From the NCBI GenBank assembly GCA_019925095.2, contig CM034402.1:12907501-12971500 (forward strand): a stretch of 64,000 nucleotides of DNA, in the 5' to 3' direction. Both the position numbers and the translations under genes were made by a program. A model generated the notes under the pieces. That model worked only from the letters and a program-made list of their open reading frames with translations, did not search any database and had not been told where the DNA came from. Positions within the stretch are counted from its first letter, which is position 1, and the number at the start of each line of letters is the position of its first letter. Below, in pieces: positions 19,930-31,800 of the stretch. The DNA comes from Dendrolimus kikuchii. Its lineage: Eukaryota > Arthropoda > Insecta > Lepidoptera > Lasiocampidae.

Positions 19930-22716
19930 CACGATTTTATTGTCATACCTAATTAAATACACAATTATAATTGTTACATCAATAAGAAACTAATCCTAAC
20001 AGCATAATGATAATCCAGTTTATTGAGAACAGATCTAGTCTACAACTGAAAAGAGGTTAGTCTACAAACTGTTGAAATTAAAATTGTGTATCAATTTTTC
20101 GACGTACACTCACTGATGTATCTTACAACTGAAACATCAGATAAAATAGCTCATTTACAATAATTAAGTGTAACTTAAATAAAAATAGCTAGAAGATAAA
20201 TAGTTATTACTCTAGTTACAGATTTAACATTATGCATCGTCACATATAATGTCTAAGAAACAGAAATCTCACGTTCAAAATGAAAATTACTAATTCAAAA
20301 CTAGTTTTCACTTCTGCTTTTAAGCCTAGTGCAGACTATGCTTCTATCAGCAACTATTATGGCTACACTGTAGAAACGTTATCAAAATGTAGGTAAGTAA
20401 TCTCTGTGTTGTATATTCTATCGGTCTTATGCATATTGAGTTAAAATTTGAAAGCTGTAAGGTACTTAAGATACCGTACGTCTATTAGGATCTTGGTAAC
20501 AAGTTATTTCGCAATATATTTTATACAAGAAATTAAGTATTGCGCAATCTTCTGTAGCTAGTTTGAAGTTGTCCTACAAGCCTAATGTCAACTACACAAG
20601 TTAAACTTCAAGAATAGGATATTTCAAAAATACTAACTAGTATACAAAATACAAATACTCAGTAGTCACGAATAATGCGAGCTGTAGACCGTACCAGGCT
20701 TTAAGATTACTTATATTTTAAATGATTTCAATTAACTACATTTGAATTAGTTCATTATTTCACTTTAATCATAGGAAATATTCTTAGATAACACTTACAT
20801 AAATATATAGCAGTATTTGTTCCACGAGAATAGGCACTTTATGTATAAATTCAATATTTTTATACATATAAATTATTAGTCGAAAATATACTGGCTTAAT
20901 GTTAGATTTACGTACGACATACTCAATACAACATAACTATAACTAATATTATTTTTAAATTTCGATTTATTTATTTACAAACACGTGTTTCATTAAACAA
21001 TTATTATTCCTATTATCCAGTGATACAAATGTTTAAGGTTTTGACTAGCTGGCTTTATTTTCTTACGTGTATATGATTGCAACTGATGAACTAACTTAAC
21101 TGGTTTTTGCTTCAAAATTGATTAACAACGAACATGTAAATGATTGGTGATATAATAATGCAAGAAACATACAATAATTCATTTGTACAAAAATATGAAT
21201 AGTTAATTAATCAATGAATACATAGTTAAAACTAATCTTAAATTATATTATACAAGTGTCATATTGGCAGTAACCGTGATTATGGCAACGTGAATTTGAA
21301 TTCTAAAATATTTTTTGGTCCGAACATTTCATAGTATCTACCTATACGCTTTCACATCAAATTGCATATTTAATTAATAAAAAGAAATACATACACCACT
21401 TTAATACTGATGTTACAGAATATAAAATATTAGTAGTTAATATCTAAGCGGATACTATGTTATAACTAATTTGCTTATTTAATATGGCAGTAAGTGGTAA
21501 ATGCAGAGCATCGTATTGTGTACTTGCGAGATTCGGATGATCTATTCGAGTTTTTACGCGTAAGTGAAAAATTTCTATTCGATGGGTTAGGTACTTTATT
21601 TAACTGCAGGATTAAGGCGCGTCTCCATCGAAATTGTTCGCACTTTTTGTGTTTTTAACCTTAGTTAATTTTACAAAACCTCGCAAATTTTGATTTACAC
21701 TTTGTCCACACTGAATTAAAATTTAAGGAACATTTTAGTTGTCGACTAACTGTCTACATCTATACTAAGATTACTCTGTGACTAAAGCCGGTTTCTGAAT
21801 CTTACTGTCTATTTTTTATCATGCCATTGATAAAAAATGAATAATAATTCTAAGATGTTTACGTTAACTTTTAACCAGTAGTGAGGCAAATGAATGGACA
21901 GTAACATTTATAAGTATAAAACTGACATAAGATTATTAATGATGTAAGATGTAGAAACTGAGTAGACAGCATTTCAAACTTTTCAATAACAAAAAACATC
22001 CAGATTTGCTGACACACAGACGGGGTTTTTCTAACGAAATAAATTTTGGCTATTTATGTGCTTAGATGGTTAATTTAAAATATTTTTTATTTTAATATCG
22101 AACTTTAGATGTTCTTTAAGTTAAATACGAAATTTAACCATCATTATATAGTGTGTGTGATGTACCAAAATTATTTTCTAACAGTACAATTTATATATAT
22201 AGACTATTTAAAGTAATTACAGAAATATTTGTCACTTATATGTATGTTGCCAACTTCTATGTAAGTTGCGAACATTCCTTTAATGGAGACATAGCTTTAC
22301 AAGTACATCGCTGGCGCTTATTGCATCACTCTACATTTCCACTGCATTCATCTCTCTCGAGTTCGTTCACTGTACATTATCATCACTACACTGACGTTAC
22401 ACTACTGGCATAACCCGTTACTGTCCGTTCCATTGTTTCTCTCCGTCACACGCCTCTTCCCGGCGTTTCATCGCACTATTATTCACCTCTAACAATTATA
22501 AGTAGTTATTAATACTCAAGAATGTGAGTATGTGTATAATACATACAAAACCTTATAGGAAAGGCAGTGTTTGTTTTTAAGTGTGTGCGTTCTGCACATT
22601 TCGAATGTTTGTTTAATCCTCGCATCTCACGTTTTCCGTGTGATTTTCGGCATGGATTTAAATGAGAACGTATGTCTCGTCGACATTTCCTTGTTCGTTT
22701 GCAATCTCGGTTGGTT
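19930..22716 (-). other. ADAMTS 3' UTR region
   Basis: About 2.8 kb of strongly AT-rich sequence between the ADAMTS stop and the convergent poly(A) region. No coding-quality ORF and no obvious transposon copy is visible, which contrasts with the repeat-dense introns. That fits a long 3' UTR, but the true end needs RNA data. Confidence 0.45.
19936..19941 (-). terminator. ADAMTS distal poly(A) signal
   Basis: On the minus strand this reads AATAAA (plus strand TTTATT in 'acgattttattgtc'). It faces the + strand signal 30 bp away. Other TTTATT sites occur further right, so earlier cleavage of the ADAMTS transcript is also possible. Confidence 0.45.
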
Positions 22717-22851
22717 TTAACATGCCGGCACATCGGCGCATTTGATGGCGCTAATGGGCTTGCTGGCCATGTCGCAGTCGGAATCACCTATCACTTTGTT
22801 CGTTAATTTGTCAACGCAATACACGCTGCGTTGCTTCGTAGCTTCCTCCCC
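22717..22851 (-). CDS. ADAMTS terminal coding exon
   Basis: Acceptor 'ttttttag'. Completes TSP1 repeat 3 with '[14 protein letters not shown]', '[12 protein letters not shown]' and 'KCADVPAC', then TAA at 22717-22719. Ending directly after the last Cys pair shows there is no PLAC or GON-1 domain. Confidence 0.9.
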   Translation of the reverse strand, partial: GEEATKQRSVYCVDKLTNKVIGDSDCDMASKPISAIKCADVPAC

Positions 22852-25800
22852 CTAAAAAATAAGTATTTTATAGGATTATTTTTACTAGTCTATATGTATA
22901 TTAATTATAATTATATGTGATGCAGGTAGTTTATAGATAATGCCAATACAGTAGGTTAAAATCCTTTCTAGTATCTTTGTTCTTCTAAACGTGCACGGAG
23001 GCACCCAGATTTTCTGACTTATAGCATGTAACAATTAACACGTATAGGTAAAGGAAAACACCGTGAAAAAACTTGCACGTTCACTCCAATCCGTCTTCCT
23101 TAAGTGTGGTGAAATACCGACTTTTCCCCTTAAACCGGTCCGAACTTAACAGCGGGATAATAACAAGTTGATATTATATTATAATTGCTATTGCTATAAT
23201 GAAGATATTAGTGCCCTGATAAAACGATCAATATACAAACACAAAAAAAACTATTCTCAATAATAATAATACATACATACATACATACATAACTTCACGC
23301 CAGTTCCCTTGCGGGGTAGGCACGAACAACAGAGCGCCATTTAGGCTTATTTTTACACACCTCACTTGCTTCTTTGACATTCATAACTCTTGTCATGCAC
23401 GCTCGTCTGTTCTTAAGGCTCCTGACATCACCTACACCATCAATAACAATAATAATTATAGTAATTGGTAGCAATAGTCAAAGAAGCAAGTGAGGTGTGT
23501 AAGAATAATCCTAAATGGCGCTCTGTTGTTCGTGCCTACCCCGCAAGGGAATTGGCGTGAAGTTATGTATGTATGTAATAGTAATTGGATCAAGAGAATC
23601 TACAATAGTTAATGTTTGGGAAGAAAGTGGACTATTTTGGTTAAAACAGATGTATGCAGTCGAGAAAATTATGAATCAATATGCCTGTTCGTGGAATTGC
23701 CGTATCTTTTTCCTTAAAATAGTGATAAAATGCTTCCGAGAATTGTTTTTATTAATATCACTTGATATAAAACTTGATTGGTACGTAAATTAATATTTGA
23801 ATAGTAGATGTAAGACGTACCGGCATATGGCAGGGTTTGTTGCAGGGGTTCCAGGAGCCCACCCACCAGTGCGTGTGCGGCATCGAAGACGGGCACGGGG
23901 CGGGGGCGCGGCACTGCTGCATTAGGGCCTCGTGCCGCGGCGGCTCGATGTGGTAGCACTGCGACTGCTCCACCAGCCCTATGTATGGGAATAAATATGA
24001 AAAATATTATATTTAGTTCGAAATTGAACCTTACTCAGTACTTAGTAAAAGTCATGAGTCGACCACCGCTTCCAAAGCTATTGTAGTTACTGTAAGAATA
24101 GACGAAGCGGCGTAACAAACTCCCCAGCAATAGTTTTCTTGAATAATTTGTATTATATTACTGAATTTGTTAAACATTCGTAGTCTTTTTTGAAATATGA
24201 ATTTCGAACTAATGCAAGGTTTAACAAAAGTACTTAAACTGTTTGTATTCTTTCAGAAGGAGCTTAGTAATGATCGTATTATTCCTTAGTGCAAGATCGT
24301 TATATCGTATAATAGAGCTTTCCATGCGGCCTCGCTCATATACTAACTCAAATTTTTCAAGCGTATTTGATTTACACCATACGCATGAGTTCTTGTGGCA
24401 GTTTGAAAAGGCACATTACACTAAACAGTTCAGATATTCAAGACAAACATACCATACTCTGTTAAAGACGATTAATATCCTACCACTAGGTTACTTTGAA
24501 CCAACGTTCTGGATACATCCAAACGTCACTCGTTTAAGTTTCAACAAAAACTCAGCTTGAGGTGCACTCACGGTTATATTCGTCGACGCATTCGTAATGC
24601 CTCCGTGCGTATCCGATGCCGCAGGAAACTGAACACTGCGACCACTCCGACAGCCTGTACCGGTAGTGTTTCTGAAGCCTCTGCTTATCCACTGTGTACT
24701 GGTACGTAACTCCTGGGTTTCGGCGTCGACCTCTGAATATTCGTTGCTGTAACAAAACAAACGTAATGAAATATTTGGTTATTATATCAAGTACCTAGTA
24801 GTTCCAAAGATTATGTTGTTGTTAATTCGTTGTCAGGGTCCCGATTCCTAAAATTAAAAAATAAATATTTGTGAATTCTGGTGTCAGACTGTCAGTATGT
24901 CACAAAGAATTATTTCAATAACTATTATGGCCAGAGGATTGTATTAGTATTAAAGTATTTTTTCGAAACGGAATTGAGCAATAAAGGGTTTTCATAAATT
25001 TTGCAAAAACCGTTGAGGAAAATGTTACTTACATATACTTTGATGTCTTCCGCGATTGGTCCGCTGATTCGGACCTTCTCCCAGTCGCGATCTCGTTCAT
25101 AAATGGCCTGCGCTCCCGCCACGAAGTATTCCGTTATAGTTGCATTTCTAACAAACAAAATAACGAATTAGCACATTTATTATTGTTTTCATGAGTTTAT
25201 GTTTCTTTGGGAGATATATTTTTTTTTTGTTAAGTCCGTTACTTACCGAGCTCCGTTAAGGTACATTCGTCTCGATCTTGCACTGCCAATAGATATGTAA
25301 TTCCCAGGGCTGACTTTCTCTTGGATTTTTACGTTTCTCGAACCAGCAGGTATCACGGCAACCTAAAACCACATGACAATAATAATATATTATTATAAAT
25401 TTATAATAATCCTTATTAGACGATTTTCGTATTTCGTTTGCCTCATTATCAAAGACTCTATCTATCGAGAGATCGTAAAAAATGAAGTAAGTATTGCAGA
25501 ATATCCATCCAAAATCCCAAAAATAGCACTCCACGGTATTGACTACAAGATTAAAAAACTACTTTTCATTAATAGTTGAAATATTCCCTTATTGGTTTCG
25601 AATTTATTAGGTATAAACTAAGCATAGTTTTTTTTTATAAAATTAATATTTAAGGCAAAGTGTCTTACCTCACTAAATCCTGATTGCTTAGTGGTTCCCT
25701 TGCTGTATATTCCTTGAACAGTCTTGCAATCCGATCCGTTTCCGCCACAAATGCCACACTCATCTTCTTCGACGTCAGAGTCTACAATCCAATCGCAACC

Positions 25801-28800
25801 CACTTTATAACATACTCCGGCTATGCACATATCTCTAGATCCAAGATTCTGTCTACAAGGTGTCCCGTCGGCAACAAATCCACCCAACATTTCTATGTCG
25901 TTGTCATCGCGCGACACGCACCGCAGCTCGCAAGGTTTATCTGTAATCATCGGAGAAGACCACCCATTGTATCAATGTTTAATCTTTTAGTATTCACTAT
26001 TACATTTATTTCTAATACCGTTGCTTTTATAAATTCAGAATTTTTTTGTTTAAACATTTTTGTAAGTTCTGAGATTATTGATTATAATGGCCGTGTACAT
26101 TTCTTTAAAATGAGGAGGCTAATCAAAACTTCTATTCTACATTTGCTTATATATTATGCTTATACTTACTTACTTATATTATACTGCTTGTATTAATCCG
26201 CCCGACGGTTATTGTACAAAGACATTTCAACTTTGATAAAATTATTACGTTTTATAAATTATGCACCTTTCCAGTATACCTAATAGTCTGAAAGAGGCCA
26301 CTTTAAGTGATAAGACCTCTCATTGTTCTCGTTACTATAAATTAAGATGGTCTGGTGAACAATAAAGTGTTATCTATCTAGCATTGTAACATAATTACAA
26401 ATTCCATTATATTGAGCGTTTTCATTGTTTCTGCCCTATACTATAATCACATTACTCACCTTGATCGTAATAAGGCATCCATTCGGCAATAGTCTCGTTC
26501 TTATACGGCATGTTGTTGTGCTTCGAACATTGGACTTCCCTGAATGATGGCTCGCTGATAGGGCACGAATCCGTGTTGCACACGCGGTATCTGCAAGCAG
26601 ACATGTTTGTTAACAATAACGCGGTGAATCTAAAATTGGGTTAAGAAATGACATTGGATAGATAAAATCTAATACAGTATTGTTTTAGGCGAGTTATACT
26701 TAACCGGTGTACATTCAAAGGTATATGAATGCACAAGACATGTACGTGATAGAAATATTGAAGTGAAACTTCTATATAAACGGGGGGGGCCTTAGGATTT
26801 TTCTGTCACGAAAAAGCGTTAGGGCCGCGTGGAGGAGCGGTATAAATTTAGACTAGACGTGGTGAGAATCGGCACAAGTTTAGAATATACTATGGATGCA
26901 TTTTTTGGTTCCGGATCGAATTCAGTTATTTTGTTTGATAAAATAAAATATGTTTAAATAAAAATGCATTCATTAAAATGTACCTAACCTAATCAAATCA
27001 TATTTTGCAGTAAACCTGCGAAAAATCGAAATGTGTGCTGGGACACATAGTAGAAGTGAAACTTCAACGGACAAGTGGAAAACCCAATGGCAACGGATAA
27101 GTGGCAAAACGAATCGCAACAAAATTTTAACTTGATGTTTTACGGGCAGATTGTTAATATACTTGTCCAATATGAAAACCTGCCGGTGAAATTTCAACGA
27201 GTCGTTTCTGTTACAATTCGTTTTTCCACTTGTCCGTTGAAGTTTCACTTCTACTATGTGTCCCCAGCACATATTTCGATTTTTTTAAATTTGGAAGGGT
27301 TAGGATCCTATAATAAACTAGAATGTACCCGCGACTTAGTTTACGCTTGATCTGAAATTCCCGCGGGATTCCCTGGTCACAAAGTATCGCAGCATTTAAA
27401 AAAGAATGTAAGCTATTGCTTTAGTGGATACTGTGTCGGGATAATCTTTCGTGATTTCTTTTTGCTTTTCAATCGACACTCTTATCTCATGTTAGATTGT
27501 AACTGAATTGTCATACAATTTTTAAAGAATTATTTGAATTAGTAGCTATTCAAATCATATTATTCGAAACTGATCTATGCACCGGTTTAACATAGTTAAT
27601 TGAAATTCCATTTTGGAGTATAAAAGCGTGTTTGGTTGATAAATATTCATGTACTCACCGGCTTCTGTCTCCGATACAGTAATTGCCATTGTTGTACGGC
27701 TCAGGGTTGTTACATTCGCGAGACTGCGTGGAGACACCTGCGCCGCACGTGCGCGAGCATTCGCTCCACTCGCTCCACGGACCCCAACCGCCATTGCGCG
27801 GCGACGGCGATGGGGTACGCGCCACACACGTCTGGTGTTGACACCACTGTCAAACAAATTGTTCTATAGGGAAGGCTATTCTAAATCTTTCTTCTATGAC
27901 ATAAACAATACATAAATAGAAAAAACGTAGTGTAATGAGATAGGAAAGTAGGCAGATATATAAATCAAATGACCAAATAGTAATTTATGAAACAATTCTA
28001 ACATAGATATAGTTTAGTGATAATGGACTGTCTAGATCCCGAAAAATATGGGCGGGTTTTGGGGCGTATTGGTGAAAAAAGTCTTTTCTATGCATGGTTA
28101 AAGATAAGAGGGAAAAAGAAAACAAGCATCCGAATTTTAAACTTGACACTCTCGGTGGCACTCTTCAGTTATTTGAAACTCTCACGATATTGATTGTACG
28201 ATAGATCGGATAACAATAGGTCCTCTACTACAACAATATAGGTAATGCTATAATAATGATGCATTTAGACATGTTTAATTAAAGACCAATTAATTTCTCT
28301 AAAAGATTCAAAACTCATTTTGACACGTAAGTACATAATATCATCAAGGCAACGCATTAAAGCACTGAGGTCCACCATTCCTATTATAGATATTATTCTA
28401 CTATAATACTAGTGATCTTGCTTTCTTAATGTATTCCTAGTTTTATTAGAATGCACTTTGCAACGAATACAAAAACGTTGCATATTACAGTATCTATGTA
28501 CCTTTTTTTATTAAGTTTTTTATAGATTTTTTGATTAAATTAACATGCAAAACCTTTTGTAAGACCTTGACTATGTAATTGAGTAACTCAAATATTATAA
28601 CATTATAAAATCGTTACTAGTGATCTTGCTTCCTTAATTATATCCCTAGTTTTTATGGAATGCACTTTGCAACGAATACAAAAAACGTTGCATATTATAG
28701 TATCTATGCTCCTTTTTGTATTAAAGTTTTTATAGACTTTTTTTTATTAAAATAACATGTAAATCCTTTTGCAAGACCTTGACTATGTAATTGAGTAACT

Positions 28801-31800
28801 CAAATATTATAATATTATAAAATCGTATTATGGAATGATATTAAATCAAAAATTCAGAGTACGTAACTCTGATTTTTTTATTGTAATAAGATTGTCCTCC
28901 TATAATACAGCGGACACATATTACAATTATAATAACAACCTATGAAAGTCCCACTGATGTGTGCTCAAGCCTCCCCCTATAGGGGAACGGACACAGCGCG
29001 CTCCATATATGTAATTTAGGTGAGACGCTAATAGGTTTAAAGAATCGCCATGGATACCGTATTAATTGAGCTTTTTTAGAAGGGTCACTTGTTCAACGCA
29101 ATCGAATGCCTTGTATAGGTCACAAAATACACCAATGACATTCTTTGACCTTTCGGAAGCATCATAGATGTGTTTTAGGAGTTCAACCCCTGCATCGGTA
29201 GTAGATCGACCTTTGATAAACCCGAACTGTTTAACATGAAATCATTTATTAACATTAAAATGTGAGAGCAATTTGTTTAAAATGATTTTTTTCAAAGATA
29301 AGGTAAGGTTGGCAAAATAGAAATTGGCTTAAGGTTAGAGGGGTCGTTTTTGTTCCCAGTTTTGAATATTCTTATATCATGAAAGAAATAATTTTAATTA
29401 CTATTCAAACAATAATTAATGCGCTATTTGAATCCTTTTTCTTGTAGTTACTTATGACGTCATAAGTATGTATGCTCGTACAAAACGTATGAAGCTGCGA
29501 CAGTCTGTAATTTTGTAAAAAGTTTCTTAGCTGATTTAACAGTCCGCTCCCCTATTGAAATTAATCTTTGAACTACCTACTCGAAGATTTTGTTGGGACT
29601 TCATACGTGTATTGTTATTGCTTCATCTGAGATAGAGTTAAAGGTATAGGCCGTTTCAAACAAATGTGACGATGAGTTTAATGCGCAATGTGAAATGCGA
29701 TATTGTTAATGACATTAAATAGTCACAGATAATGTGTGTAGTTTATACACTAATGTGGCTGGCTATGCGTTAACGGCGTTATTAGTTAACGCTTTAAATA
29801 AGACCGCATTCGGTCACAACCTAAATCTTCAGACATGAATGCAAATAAAGCCCCAGAGCATTAGTGATAAAAATTAGTCTGTGGCCAAATGCGTCTTATC
29901 TAAAGTGTTACAAAAATACCGTTTTTAACGCCTTTAACCCCACATCAGTGTATATACATACGCTACCTATCAATATTTTCCGTCATTGAGAATGTTGTAT
30001 CAAAGCCATTGCCATATCTGGGTGAAATGGCCTAAATCTTTAACATTAAACCAGACAAACCCCCTCCAATCTTTATAGAAAAAAAGAAAAGATGTTTTAC
30101 AACCTAAAGATAATAATCTAGTAGGTAAGAGGCATCCCTAACTAAATTGTGTTATCATGTTAATGAGAGTATCAAATTGCTATCTACATAGACGTCTTAC
30201 TTACCATATCTGGCCCACAAATGGTTCCAGGAGCAGCTGGCCTCAGCATAGTCTTGCAAGTATTGTTCACAAGACACCAAAGATGTTCACAGAGTTCACT
30301 CGGTCTGGCGCAGACCTCAGCTTCAGCACCAAACTGAAGATGACATTGAGATGCAGCATCGAACATTACACCTGCATACAAAACAGTGCTATAGCAATAA
30401 TACAATTTTTATTACACTTGGCACCATTCCAAATCCTCTGGAGTTCAAGGATGTTCTTTATACGATGGAAAAAAATATAATGGTTTCCTTTGATATATTT
30501 ATGGTAGTTTTTATTATTTAACATTAAAACTCACCAGCTGGAACTTCTGGATAAACGTAGTCCTCCTGTGAAGGTTTGTCGCTCAAACATTCGCCCAAAC
30601 CAGCGCTGCAAATAGATTGTAAGTTTAATGATATTAAAATAGTAACAAATAACCGCTTTCCATCAGGTAGGACGTCTGCCTGTTTGCCTGCTTCAGGCAA
30701 TACAAAAATAAGCATCTTGAATTTTTTTAATCCTTCGTCTAAAAAGAAAAAAGATCAGATATTATTATTTTATTCTATTAATGCATCGCAAGTAGCAACA
30801 TTTTAGGTTTGTTCTTTGTTCGCAAATGAAGCAACTTTAGCACGGACTGTTAATATGTAGGTACAATTGTAGGTACATACAAGACATCCAATCCTCAGTG
30901 AGAGTAATATGTTTGTGCCGTTTGCTGTCGAGACGCTTGGACCGTGGGGTCCTGAGGCCATGAGCCTCTACCAAAATTTATTAAAACGACTCATTGACTC
31001 TTCAGGTGATCAGAAGGCTGGTGCTTACCTCGGGCAACGGGTCAGTATGGCGATCCAGCTAGGAAACGTAGCCAGCCTCCACCTTACCCATAGAAGACGG
31101 TGAACTAGGCTCAGTATTCTACTTATAGTCTTGAGGGATTACAGAGAGAATGAGAATACAATACAAATAAGTTAAGCTTTCTTTTATTGTATTCGATTAT
31201 TTATAAAAAAATAAAAAATTATATACGTGTCGATAAAAAATGCAGATAAAAAAGACATCTATTTAACAATGTTTTTCTTTTATTATTAAATTATTTCCGT
31301 AGTTTCTTAGCGCATACCTACTTGTAGGTTTTATTTTCATCTGGTTATAAATTAACAATAATTGTATGATATTTTTTAGTATCAATTGGGTATTTGTGTG
31401 GATAATCTTAATTGATTAGTATAATATGATTTCGAATACGCACAAGAACTAGGTAAGTACACGACGTCAGCTACAATTTGGCAGAAGTTAAACTCCAAAA
31501 ACCATGACTATATAATCCGCGTTTCATCGTCGGTTTTGCTAAGTAAGTAAGTAACTAAGAAGACTTGGCGTTGGCTAGATCCATAACCACGAAAAACCAT
31601 ATATAAAGTAATTGAAGTTTGAGCAGTATTTAAAACGGATTTGCCTCGCTCGTTGGATACAAGATACTCTATGATAGCATTTAAAATGGAGTGCTACACT
31701 GTGTCTGATAGATTAAATTTATTTCAACATTAAAATTTAACACTACACTAAGTATTATTTTTATTAGGCTCAAGATTCTACTTATGGACTCGAGGGACCA

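Larger units (their letters stand above)
22852..23820 (-). other. ADAMTS intron between exon n and last exon
   Basis: Contains an inverted pair of RTE-like LINE ends at 23269-23577; the rest is AT-rich. Confidence 0.6.
27847..30204 (-). other. ADAMTS intron between exons g and h
   Basis: Contains a 208-bp tandem duplication (28408-28828), a short SINE-2 body fragment (about 28955-29005) and a decayed reverse transcriptase piece (29070-29395). The remainder has no visible feature. Confidence 0.6.

Noticed and set aside
25684..26196. 170-codon + strand ORF opposite ADAMTS exon j
   Set aside because: It is the antisense shadow of the Cys-rich exon plus intron; the minus-strand frame carries all the family motifs.
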